The position numbers were made by a program, and so were the translations under genes. The notes beneath the pieces were generated by a model, which saw only the letters and a list, made by a program, of their open reading frames with translations, did not search any database and had not been told where the DNA came from. From NCBI GenBank assembly GCA_900556615.1, contig USPP01000108.1, positions 1 to 6,022 of the forward strand: a DNA stretch of 6,022 bases, read 5' to 3'. How positions within the stretch are numbered: the first letter of the stretch is position 1; every line of letters begins with the position of its first letter. This DNA is from an uncultured Eubacteriales bacterium (lineage in GTDB: Bacteria > Bacillota > Clostridia > Oscillospirales > CAG-272). This document shows, in pieces, positions 1 to 5,666 of this stretch.

Positions 1-591
1 GAAATTGCCAATATCACCTTTTTGCGCCAGCATGAAGCAAAGGGGCTCGGACACGCGATCTATAAAGCGAAATCTTTTACGGGAAACGATCCGTTTGTCG
101 TACTCTACGGAGACGACATTATCTTTTCGGAAACGCCCGTCTGCGCTCAGCTTATCTCAGCTTATGAAGCATACGGGATGCCGGTCGCCGGAATCAAAGA
201 GGTTCCGCCCGAGCTGGTCTGCCGCTACTGCACCATGGGAATGGACAGGCTGGACAAAAACCGCTACAAAATATATGACATGATTGAAAAACCAAAGCCG
301 GAAGAAATCATGACAAATTATTCAATCCTCGGTCGGGTGCTTCTCACGCCGGAAATATATGACATTCTCGAGGTTACAAAGCCCGGAGCCGGAGGAGAAC
401 TCCAGCTTACCGATGCTATGAAAGTAACCTGCCGAAGCGGCGGTATGATTGGAGTCGATTTTGAAGGAAAACGCTATGATATGGGCTCAAAGCTTGGCTT
501 CATGACGGCAAATGTCGAGCAAGCGGTAAAGCACCCTGAAATCGGAGAGGAATTTACTGCATTTCTCAAGGAATTTGTAAAAACACTGTAA
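1..591 (+). CDS. galU: UTP--glucose-1-phosphate uridylyltransferase, 3' part (5' end outside window)
   Basis: GalU/GtaB converts UTP and glucose-1-phosphate to UDP-glucose and pyrophosphate in the cytoplasm, feeding cell-envelope glycans, glycolipids and exopolysaccharide. The reading frame is already open at base 1, and 196 residues are visible. The family is usually about 290 residues, so roughly the first 95 are missing, including the N-terminal nucleotide-binding glycine-rich loop. Visible family signatures are RQHEAKGLGHAI (residues 9-20), the metal-binding GDD (37-39) after a hydrophobic strand, EKPKPEE (96-102), the GELQLTDAM block (132-140) and GKRYDMGSKLGF (156-167). These fit GalU better than the related glucose-1-phosphate thymidylyltransferases. 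The segment around residues 74-90 (RYCTMGMDRLDKNRY) differs from the usual 'YG-(I/V)' form I remember but keeps the frame. It ends with TAA 15 bases before the deaminase ATG, so co-transcription is likely. Confidence 0.93.
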   Translation, partial: EIANITFLRQHEAKGLGHAIYKAKSFTGNDPFVVLYGDDIIFSETPVCAQLISAYEAYGMPVAGIKEVPPELVCRYCTMGMDRLDKNRYKIYDMIEKPKPEEIMTNYSILGRVLLTPEIYDILEVTKPGAGGELQLTDAMKVTCRSGGMIGVDFEGKRYDMGSKLGFMTANVEQAVKHPEIGEEFTAFLKEFVKTL

Positions 592-606
592 TTCGTGAGG
601 AATATT

Positions 607-1095
607 ATGGAAAGAGTTTCAAAAATCAACTATTATCTTGATATTGCCCAAACCGTGGCGAAAAGAAGTACCTGTCTCCGAAAGCATTACGGCGCGATCA
701 TCGTAAAAGACGATTGTATCGTGTCAACAGGCTATAACGGTGCCCCGAGAGGAAGAAAAAACTGTTCCGACCTTATGTTCTGCATGAGGGACAAGCTGAA
801 CATCCCTCGCGGAGAGCGGTATGAGATGTGCCGCTCCATACACGCGGAAGCCAATGCTATTATCTCGGCTTCAAGAGAAGAAATGATCGGCTCTACACTG
901 TATATGGCTTCTGTTGACCCACAGAGCGGAGAACTGATTCCCGGTACCTCAAGCTGCGCAATGTGCAAAAGACAGGTTATCAACGCGGGAATTGAAAAGG
1001 TTATTGTCAGAGATACTCCTGACAAGTACAGGATAATCGAGGTTTCCGATTGGATCACCGATGATGACAGCTTAAGCGGTCAGTTCGGGTACTGA
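607..1095 (+). CDS. comEB: dCMP deaminase (ComEB-type cytidine/deoxycytidylate deaminase)
   Basis: Predicted zinc enzyme deaminating dCMP to dUMP, which supplies thymidylate synthesis. The protein is 162 residues from ATG 607, a normal length for the family. The zinc site is visible as HAEANAI (His79, catalytic Glu81) plus SCAMC (Cys117, Cys120). The dCMP-deaminase block TGYNGAPRG (residues 41-49) and the start region (KINYYLDIAQTVAKRSTCLRKHYGA) also fit. An in-frame GTG at 595 would add four residues, but GTGAGG at 595-600 looks like the ribosome binding site six bases before ATG 607, so the ATG is preferred. The residue before the first zinc cysteine is Ser rather than the common Pro (PCxxC). 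ComEB is named from the Bacillus subtilis competence operon, but no other com gene is here, so a role in nucleotide metabolism is more likely than DNA uptake. The stop codon overlaps the next gene's ribosome binding site. Confidence 0.9.
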   Translation: MERVSKINYYLDIAQTVAKRSTCLRKHYGAIIVKDDCIVSTGYNGAPRGRKNCSDLMFCMRDKLNIPRGERYEMCRSIHAEANAIISASREEMIGSTLYMASVDPQSGELIPGTSSCAMCKRQVINAGIEKVIVRDTPDKYRIIEVSDWITDDDSLSGQFGY

Positions 1096-1099
1096 GAGG
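1094..1099 (+). promoter_or_regulatory. ribosome binding site supporting a TTG start
   Basis: GAGAGG lies six bases before TTG 1106 and overlaps the stop codon of the deaminase gene (TGA 1093-1095). There is no in-frame ATG or GTG that would keep the basic N-terminus and membrane segment, so this site decides the TTG start. Its overlap with the stop suggests translational coupling to the deaminase gene. Confidence 0.6.
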
Positions 1100-1105
1100 T
1101 TTATT

Positions 1106-1864
1106 TTGAGTAAAAGAATTCAGAACAAGAAGCTTCTTGCGGAGCGCAAGGCACTGCATAAACAGAAAAAAGCACGGAAAAGAAATGTTATTATCCTTAT
1201 TTCGGCAATATGTGTGACAGCCGTCATCGTAATTGCAATAATCGCCTCTCTCCCGCATTATGTAAAGATAGAGAACGTCAACGGTAAATATATCGACGAC
1301 GAAAACGGTATTACCTATCTCGCCGCTCCACAGAATTATGAACCCGTATCCTACACCCAAAAGCCATACGGAAAGCTTGACGGAAATTATATGTATCCCA
1401 TTACCGGCATGAGCACAAGCGAATGGCTGGCAGAGGATTATTACGGAATCTTCGGAGTGTATTACAACGAAAATACTACGCTGCCCTCTCTTGAAGAGTT
1501 TTATCCCACAAGAATTCAGGTATGTCGTGACAATTCCTCCGCTGTAGTACGTATGGCAGATATAAACGACTACAGCGATGTGATGCATATTGTCAACGAG
1601 GTACTTAACGGTAAAACGGTTGCCGAACCGAACTCCAGCACCGCCGTATATACACTCCGTATCTCCTCATCACGCTATACTTGGATATATTATAATGTCG
1701 TATATATTGTATCAAACGAAGGTCGTTATTATTATGACAGGGGAACCGGGCGTTGCGTAAAGGCTGATGATACGGTTGCTCTCTATTTGGAAGGAACTCA
1801 TAACGAAGACTCCCAGCCTGTAACCGATACCGAAGAAGGAAACAGCAATGAAACCACGGAATGA
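1106..1864 (+). CDS. hypothetical single-pass membrane protein with extracytoplasmic domain
   Basis: I do not recognise a family for this 252-residue protein. The N-terminus is strongly basic (12 Lys/Arg in the first 27 residues). Residues 28-49 (VIILISAICVTAVIVIAIIASL) form one clear membrane segment with no signal-peptidase-like site after it, so by the positive-inside rule the N-terminus is cytoplasmic and the remaining ~200 residues lie outside. The outer domain is rich in Tyr, Asn and Ser (for example RYTWIYYNVVYIVSNEGRYY), consistent with a beta-rich fold. The last ~25 residues are acidic, Thr/Glu-rich and probably disordered. The start is TTG 1106, with GAGAGG six bases upstream. The 3' end overlaps rimI by 17 bases, and that overlap contains rimI's start; rimI's ribosome binding site lies inside this gene. 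Context (dCMP deaminase, rimI, tsaD) gives no clear function. Real-gene status rests on the packing, the membrane topology and the uninterrupted frame. Confidence 0.78.
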   Translation: MSKRIQNKKLLAERKALHKQKKARKRNVIILISAICVTAVIVIAIIASLPHYVKIENVNGKYIDDENGITYLAAPQNYEPVSYTQKPYGKLDGNYMYPITGMSTSEWLAEDYYGIFGVYYNENTTLPSLEEFYPTRIQVCRDNSSAVVRMADINDYSDVMHIVNEVLNGKTVAEPNSSTAVYTLRISSSRYTWIYYNVVYIVSNEGRYYYDRGTGRCVKADDTVALYLEGTHNEDSQPVTDTEEGNSNETTE

Positions 1865-2333
1865 CGGAATCATCATTCTTCCTCTTGATACCGCGCATAT
1901 TGCAGAAATCGTCAGACTTGAAGCGCGCTGCTTCAGCAACCCATGGAGCTCTGAAGCCTTCGCGTCGGTATGCGAAAATGCGATGTACACCTATTATATG
2001 GCGATCGATTCCGTGTCCGGCTCAATCTGCGGATGCGGAGGGATGTATACGGTACTTGATTCCGCCGATATCACTAACATTGCGGTACTGCCCGATTACA
2101 GAGAAAAGGGCATCGGTTCTCTGCTCCTCGAAGCGCTGATCGAATATGCCGAGAAAAACGGCGTTACCTCCCTTCATCTTGAAGTAAGAGAATCTAATTC
2201 CGCAGCGCGCAGACTATATGAGAAATTCGGTTTTGAGATTGACGGAAAAAGAAAAAAATATTACCGCCGTCCGACAGAGGATGCGATACTGATGACAAAG
2301 CGCTTTTACACCGGGACAGAAAAGGAAAAATGA
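1848..2333 (+). CDS. rimI: ribosomal-protein-alanine N-acetyltransferase RimI (GNAT family)
   Basis: GNAT acetyltransferase predicted to transfer acetyl from acetyl-CoA to protein N-termini; in enterobacteria RimI acetylates the N-terminal alanine of ribosomal protein S18. The 161-residue length is normal or slightly long. Motif A, with the acetyl-CoA pyrophosphate loop, is visible as NIAVLPDYREKGIG (residues 77-90, RxxGxG at 85-90). The RimI-type block LEVRESNSAARRLYEKFGF (111-129) follows. Glu112 and Tyr124 are spaced 12 residues apart, matching the catalytic Glu103/Tyr115 pair described for Salmonella RimI. ATG 1848 is preceded by GAAGGA at 1835-1840, seven bases upstream and inside the previous gene, which suggests coupling. 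It stops four bases before tsaD. rimI beside tsaD is a familiar Firmicutes arrangement, usually with tsaB too, but tsaB is not here. Substrate range cannot be read from the sequence. Confidence 0.92.
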   Translation: MKPRNDGIIILPLDTAHIAEIVRLEARCFSNPWSSEAFASVCENAMYTYYMAIDSVSGSICGCGGMYTVLDSADITNIAVLPDYREKGIGSLLLEALIEYAEKNGVTSLHLEVRESNSAARRLYEKFGFEIDGKRKKYYRRPTEDAILMTKRFYTGTEKEK

Positions 2334-2337
2334 CCTT

Positions 2338-3342
2338 ATGTATATTTTATCAATAGAAAGCTCATGCGACGAAACCTCGGCCGCTGTTGTAGAAATGGGA
2401 GAGGAACGGAAAATTCTTTCCAATATCGTCGCTTCGCAAATAGAAATTCACGCGCTATACGGCGGTGTTGTTCCCGAAATCGCCGGCAGAGCGCATATAG
2501 AAGCCATAAGCCGTATAACCTATGAGGCTTTGAAGCAGGCAAATCTGCAGCTGTCGGATATCGGCGCAGTAGGAGTGACAAACCGCCCCGGTCTTATCGG
2601 CGCACTGCTTGTCGGCGTTAACTTTGCAAAATCGCTTGCCGTTTCAAACGGAATACCTCTCGTTCCGGTTAACCATATAAGGGGGCATGTTGCGGCAAAT
2701 TATCTTTCTTACGCAGAGCTTCAGCCTCCTTTTCTCGCCCTTGTTGCCTCCGGAGGTCATACCTCCATCATTGAAGTAAACTCATATACCGACTTCAAAA
2801 CTGTCGGAAGAACAAGAGACGACGCTATGGGAGAAGCGTTTGACAAGGTGGCAAGGGTTATGGGCATCCCTTATCCGGGAGGTGCGGAAATGGACAGACT
2901 TGCCTCAATTGGAAATCCCGGAACTGTTGCCTTTCCTTCCGCGGCAATCGCTGGTGAAAGCCTTGACTTTTCATTCAGCGGCTTAAAAACACATGTTATC
3001 AATTATATTCATACTATCACGCAGCGAGGAGAAGAAATTCCCAAAGCCGATATTGCCGCCTCTTTTACCGCTTCGGTAACCTCATCAGTAATAAAAAAGC
3101 TGGAGCTTGCCTTTTCCAACAGAAAATGCCGCTCGCTCGTACTTGCGGGAGGCGTATCCGCAAACTCTCACCTGAGAAAAGCGCTTGAATCCTATACAAG
3201 CAGCAGCGGTATTCGTTTCTATGTCCCGCCTCGTTTTCTCTGCGGAGATAACGCCGCCATGATAGGTGCTCAGACTTATTATGAGCTCCTTGCAGGAAAT
3301 ACCGCAGGTGCGGAGCTTAACGCTTTTGCCACCGGCGAATAG
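2338..3342 (+). CDS. tsaD: tRNA N6-adenosine threonylcarbamoyltransferase TsaD
   Basis: TsaD (formerly Gcp/YgjD) transfers the threonylcarbamoyl group from threonylcarbamoyl-AMP to A37 of ANN-decoding tRNAs, giving t6A. It acts in the cytoplasm with TsaB and TsaE. The protein is 334 residues, full length for the family. The ASKHA-fold signatures are all present: IESSCDETS near the start (residues 6-14), the metal-binding HIRGH (His113, His117), ASGGHT (137-142), DDAMGEAFDKVAR (161-173), FSGLKT (213-218), GGVSAN (271-276) and CGDNAAMIGA (302-311), with Asp304 as the third metal ligand. ATG 2338 follows AAAGGA (2321-2326), which lies inside the end of rimI, with a longish 11-base spacing. It is the last gene of the left run. 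The TsaC/Sua5, TsaB and TsaE partners must be encoded elsewhere. Confidence 0.98.
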   Translation: MYILSIESSCDETSAAVVEMGEERKILSNIVASQIEIHALYGGVVPEIAGRAHIEAISRITYEALKQANLQLSDIGAVGVTNRPGLIGALLVGVNFAKSLAVSNGIPLVPVNHIRGHVAANYLSYAELQPPFLALVASGGHTSIIEVNSYTDFKTVGRTRDDAMGEAFDKVARVMGIPYPGGAEMDRLASIGNPGTVAFPSAAIAGESLDFSFSGLKTHVINYIHTITQRGEEIPKADIAASFTASVTSSVIKKLELAFSNRKCRSLVLAGGVSANSHLRKALESYTSSSGIRFYVPPRFLCGDNAAMIGAQTYYELLAGNTAGAELNAFATGE

Positions 3343-3392
3343 CGGACTCCTCTTATTCCAACCAAAACTTTCTCATAGTTTTCCCCTGTGAT

Positions 3393-3498
3393 TTTTCCAC
3401 ACCCTGTGCAAAAAGCGATACATTTCCGACATTATCCTACAATATAGGCATAAATACTTCTGCTCTCCTGTGGAAAACCCTGTTGAAACTGTGGATAA
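3393..3498. promoter_or_regulatory. cluster of four DnaA-box-like 9-mers
   Basis: Four matches to the DnaA box consensus TTWTNCACA are visible. They are TTTTCCACA at 3393-3401 (+), TGTGCAAAA at 3405-3413 (reverse of TTTTGCACA), TGTGGAAAA at 3469-3477 (reverse of TTTTCCACA) and TGTGGATAA at 3490-3498 (reverse of the perfect TTATCCACA). A weaker candidate with two mismatches, TGTTGAAAC, sits at 3481-3489. The first two face each other, and the last two share orientation with starts 21 bases apart, about two helical turns. DnaA is the replication initiator and also a transcription factor. The cluster could be a replication origin, a DnaA-titrating locus, or a DnaA operator for the downstream gene. 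Neither dnaA nor dnaN is in the window, so which of these applies is unknown. Confidence 0.6.
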
Positions 3499-3521
3499 AA
3501 ACAATCAGCAAAATCAATAAA

Positions 3522-3559
3522 CCGGCGGCTTCCGAATCAAACGGAAAATTTATCGCCGG
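3522..3559 (+). promoter_or_regulatory. two-tier hairpin in the dehydrogenase leader
   Basis: CCGGCG at 3522-3527 can pair with CGCCGG at 3554-3559. Inside this, TTCCG at 3530-3534 can pair with CGGAA at 3542-3546 around a seven-base loop. The outer arm ends three bases before the AAAAGGA ribosome binding site of the next gene, and no U-tract follows. A role in leader control or mRNA stability is therefore more likely than termination. No known riboswitch class is recognised. Confidence 0.4.
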
Positions 3560-3574
3560 AGAAAAGGAAAAAAT

Positions 3575-4742
3575 ATGATAGGAAATTACGAAACCCAGAT
3601 TCAAACCGCTCTGACCAAATACGAGGCGCTACTTCGCTCTCAGCTTGAACGCGTAGAAAAAATTAACGGGAGACGCGGTAGACTATTCAAAGCTTGATAA
3701 AATCACCATCGGTGTCTGTGGCGGAGATGGCATCGGTCCAATCATTACAGAGGCTTCCGCAAAAGTGCTTGAATACCTCCTCGCTGATGATGTAAAAAAC
3801 GGCAGAATTGTTTTCAAGACGATAGACGGACTTACCATTGAAAACCGCGTTGCACATATGCAGGCCATTCCTGACGACGTTATGGAGGAGCTTTACAAAT
3901 GCGATGTTATTCTCAAGGGTCCCACCACTACTCCCCGTGCCGGAGATCCGTGGCCTAACATCGAGTCGGCAAATGTTGCCATGAGAAAGAAGCTTGACCT
4001 CTTCGCCAATGTCCGCCCCGTCAAAGTTCCCGACAAGGGAATCGACTGGACATTCTTCCGTGAAAATACTGAAGGAAGCTATGCGGTCGGAAGCCAGGGA
4101 ATCCATGTTACCGACGATCTTGCACTTGATTTCTGTGTTACTACCACAGAGGGCTGCAACCGCATTGCCCGTCTTGCTTACGAATATGCAAAAAAGAACG
4201 GAAAAGATCACGTTTCCATTGTTACAAAAGCAAATATCATCAAAACCACCGATGGAAAGTTTCTTCGTATCTGCGAGGAAATCGGCAAGGAGTATCCCGA
4301 AATCAGAACCGACAACTGGTTTATCGATATCATGACGGCAAAGCTCGTCGATGAAAAGCGCCGTACCGACTTTAAGGTCTTTATTCTCCCGAATCTCTAC
4401 GGTGATATTATTACCGACGAGGCGGCAGAATTTCAGGGAGGCGTCGGAACAGCCGGCTCTGCCAATATCGGCAAAAAATATGCTATGTTTGAGGCAATTC
4501 ACGGCTCCGCTCCGAGAATGATCACCGAAGGGCGCGGTAAGTATGCCGATCCCTGTTCCATGCTCAGAGCTTCCGTTATGCTTCTCTCCCATATAGGATA
4601 TCAGGCAGAATCCGATCGCCTTGCCCGTGCCCTTGACATCTGTATGTTCGAGGAAAAGAAGCTCGTTATTACGGGACGCGACACCGGAGCCACCTGCGAT
4701 GAATTCACCGCTTATGTAAACGAGACGTTGAAGAATCTGTAA
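3575..4742 (+). CDS. isocitrate/isopropylmalate-family dehydrogenase (probable isocitrate dehydrogenase), with apparent one-base frame break
   Basis: Predicted NAD(P)-dependent, metal-dependent decarboxylating beta-hydroxyacid dehydrogenase, probably isocitrate to 2-oxoglutarate for glutamate synthesis. ATG 3575 has AAGGA six bases upstream and encodes a 29-residue helical, charged extension (TKYEALLRSQLERVEK). That frame then ends at TGA 3695. The conserved body is open from 3657 in another frame but has no ATG, GTG, TTG or CTG before GTG 3765, which lies past the essential GDGIGP motif. Dropping one A from the A6 run at 3657-3662 joins them into 388 residues. In restored numbering the features are GDGIGP (50-55), RKKLDLFANVRP (137-148), RENTEGSY with Tyr169, catalytic Lys218 in TKANI, the metal-binding Asp277 and Asp281 in GDIITD, and HGSAP (309-313). 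The loop after HGSAP (RMITEGRGKY) is unlike the NAD-type DIAGK. Isopropylmalate dehydrogenase is less likely because no leu genes are near. Exact substrate is uncertain. Confidence 0.85.
3656..3663 (+). other. A6 run at the dehydrogenase frame break
   Basis: The run of six A at 3657-3662 is where the N-terminal frame (stop at TGA 3695) and the body frame (upstream stop TAG at 3654) must be joined. One A fewer reads gta gaa aaa tta acg gga gac, giving VEKLTGD and then AVDYSKLDKITIGV in the body frame. The frame break may be a homopolymer sequencing or assembly error, a real mutation, or a slip site. Six A is short for efficient transcriptional slippage, so an error or mutation is the simpler reading. 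Confidence 0.65.
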
Positions 4743-4752
4743 AGAAAACGAG

Positions 4753-4804
4753 AGGGGAACATGAAAGGGAAAAGCCTTTTGAAAAAAGTTTTCCCCATTC
4801 CCCT
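4753..4804. terminator. nested inverted repeat, probable terminator after the dehydrogenase gene
   Basis: An extended nested dyad begins 11 bases after the dehydrogenase stop. AGGGGAA (4753-4759) can pair with TTCCCCT (4798-4804), GGGAAAA (4767-4773) with TTTTCCC (4789-4795), and CTTTT (4776-4780) with AAAAG (4784-4788). An alternative outer pairing is TGAAAGGG (4762-4769) with CCCTTTCA (4801-4808). There is no clean U-tract after it, only TTCAAAAACTATTATTT, so it is not a textbook intrinsic terminator. Its position between two transcription units fits a terminator, and it could equally be a dispersed palindromic element. Confidence 0.5.
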
Positions 4805-4820
4805 TTCAAAAACTATTATT

Positions 4821-4829
4821 TGCTAAAAT
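4821..4829 (+). promoter_or_regulatory. candidate extended -10 promoter for the PHP-rex unit
   Basis: TGCTAAAAT fits the extended -10 form TGnTATAAT with one mismatch in the hexamer. No good -35 element is seen at 16-18 bases upstream, where the arm of the inverted repeat lies; extended -10 promoters can work without one. Transcription would start near 4836, within a short dyad (CTGTT-gtcg-AACAG, 4836-4849), leaving a leader of about 55 bases before the PHP start codon. Confidence 0.35.
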
Positions 4830-4891
4830 TTGAAGCTGTTGTCGAACAGAGGTGTTTTTGATCAATATCGAAGATACTGATAAGGAGAAAG

Positions 4892-5632
4892 ATGTTTCAG
4901 GATTTACATTCCCATACCTATTATTCCTTTGATGGAAAGAATCGACCGGAGGAAGTTGTTGAAGCGGCAATTGCCGGAGGGATCCGACTGTTTGGCATTA
5001 CCGATCATAATTTCGGTATTGGTCTTGCACGTTATGATGTTTTTTCTAACAGTTCATCCGAGCTTACCGTAGATTATTACCGTACACTTCAGAGATATTA
5101 TGATCACATTAGTCTGGTTCGGGAGAAGTACCGGAATCAGATTACCGTTTTACGAGGCGTTGAAGTCAACCTCACCCGAGACGGAAGACTTTGTATGCCG
5201 GAAGGAACCGATGTTTCCTACTTCGATTATGTATTGCTGGAGTGTCTGAATCATCCCAACGGATCAATAGCGAACGGCGATCTATTTTCCTATGCAGAGA
5301 AAATGGGCTGCAAATGCGGCATTGCTCACACCGATATGTTTGCTTTTATCAAGAGCATCGGAGAGGATCCGCTTACTTATTTCCGCAAAATGGCAGAACG
5401 AGGAATCTTTTGGGAGATGAATGTGAACTACGACAGCATTCATCATTATCATGTTTATCCGTATCTGCTGAATTTCTTTGAGAGTGAGCAACAGCAAGAT
5501 ATTATTCGCCGATCCGGCGTTGAGATCAGCGTCGGTTTTGACGGTCATTGGGTAGAGGATTATCTGCCTGAGCGGATAAAGGACTACTGCCGCCACTTGG
5601 AGAAGATGGGCATTCGGATGGCGTTTGAATAA
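4892..5632 (+). CDS. PHP-domain metal-dependent phosphoesterase (histidinol-phosphatase-like)
   Basis: Predicted cytoplasmic PHP-superfamily hydrolase of 246 residues. The metal-binding motifs appear in the expected order: DLHSHTYYS (His6, His8), ITDHN (Asp38, His39), RGVEVN (Glu91), LNHP (His121), GIAHTD (His146) and a C-terminal GFDGHW (Asp217, His219). This is a whole single-domain PHP protein with no polymerase or nucleotidyltransferase fusion. The superfamily covers histidinol-phosphate phosphatases (HisK type), nucleoside 3',5'-bisphosphate phosphatases and other phosphoesterases. No his genes are nearby, so the substrate is left open. ATG 4892 has AAGGAG at 4882-4887, four bases upstream, which is a close spacing. 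rex starts 34 bases after the stop codon, so the two are probably co-transcribed and the enzyme may be expressed with redox control, though this is only inference. Confidence 0.9.
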   Translation: MFQDLHSHTYYSFDGKNRPEEVVEAAIAGGIRLFGITDHNFGIGLARYDVFSNSSSELTVDYYRTLQRYYDHISLVREKYRNQITVLRGVEVNLTRDGRLCMPEGTDVSYFDYVLLECLNHPNGSIANGDLFSYAEKMGCKCGIAHTDMFAFIKSIGEDPLTYFRKMAERGIFWEMNVNYDSIHHYHVYPYLLNFFESEQQQDIIRRSGVEISVGFDGHWVEDYLPERIKDYCRHLEKMGIRMAFE

Positions 5633-5666
5633 TCTACAATAAAGAAGAGACAAAGGAGCGGTGTTT

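Larger units (their letters stand above)
3343..3574. other. gene-free intergenic region with DnaA-box cluster
   Basis: No plausible gene was seen in this stretch between tsaD and the dehydrogenase gene. It holds four DnaA-box-like 9-mers (3393-3498), AT-rich sequence between and after them, and a two-tier hairpin (3522-3559) next to the downstream ribosome binding site. I found no clear sigma-A promoter. TTGAAA at 3483-3488 and TACAAT at 3438-3443 are isolated hexamers without a properly spaced partner. I also found no classical GC-rich hairpin with a U-tract to end the tsaD transcript. Confidence 0.7.

Noticed and set aside
5..283. 92-codon + strand frame at the left edge
   Set aside because: Frame-shifted shadow of galU, which is supported by several conserved motifs in frame 1.
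1055..1588. 177-codon open frame on the minus strand opposite the membrane protein gene
   Set aside because: The + strand frame has a coherent N-terminus, membrane segment, ribosome binding site and operon spacing. The antisense translation is rich in Cys/His/Tyr with no ordered motif.
3393..3413. Imperfect dyad TTTTTCCACA-ccc-TGTGCAAAAA as a tsaD terminator
   Set aside because: The stem is A/T-rich with a mismatch, the loop is only three bases and no U-tract follows. Two convergent DnaA boxes explain the symmetry better.
3483..3520. TTGAAA (3483-3488) as a -35 element of a promoter for the dehydrogenase
   Set aside because: No -10-like hexamer is found 16-18 bases downstream; the region there reads CAGCAAAATC.
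3575..3697. A separate 40-residue small protein
   Set aside because: Its first 29 residues join to the dehydrogenase body if one A is removed, and the last residues (NGRRGRLFKA) look like out-of-frame read-through, so a broken N-terminus is the better explanation.
3687..4592. 301-codon open frame on the minus strand opposite the dehydrogenase
   Set aside because: It lies entirely antisense to a gene with strong family motifs, has no ribosome binding site I would trust, and its translation shows no recognisable domain. It follows from the codon bias of the + strand gene.
5633..5666. Independent promoter or terminator between the PHP gene and rex
   Set aside because: The 34-base gap contains only the rex ribosome binding site and no dyad or recognisable promoter.
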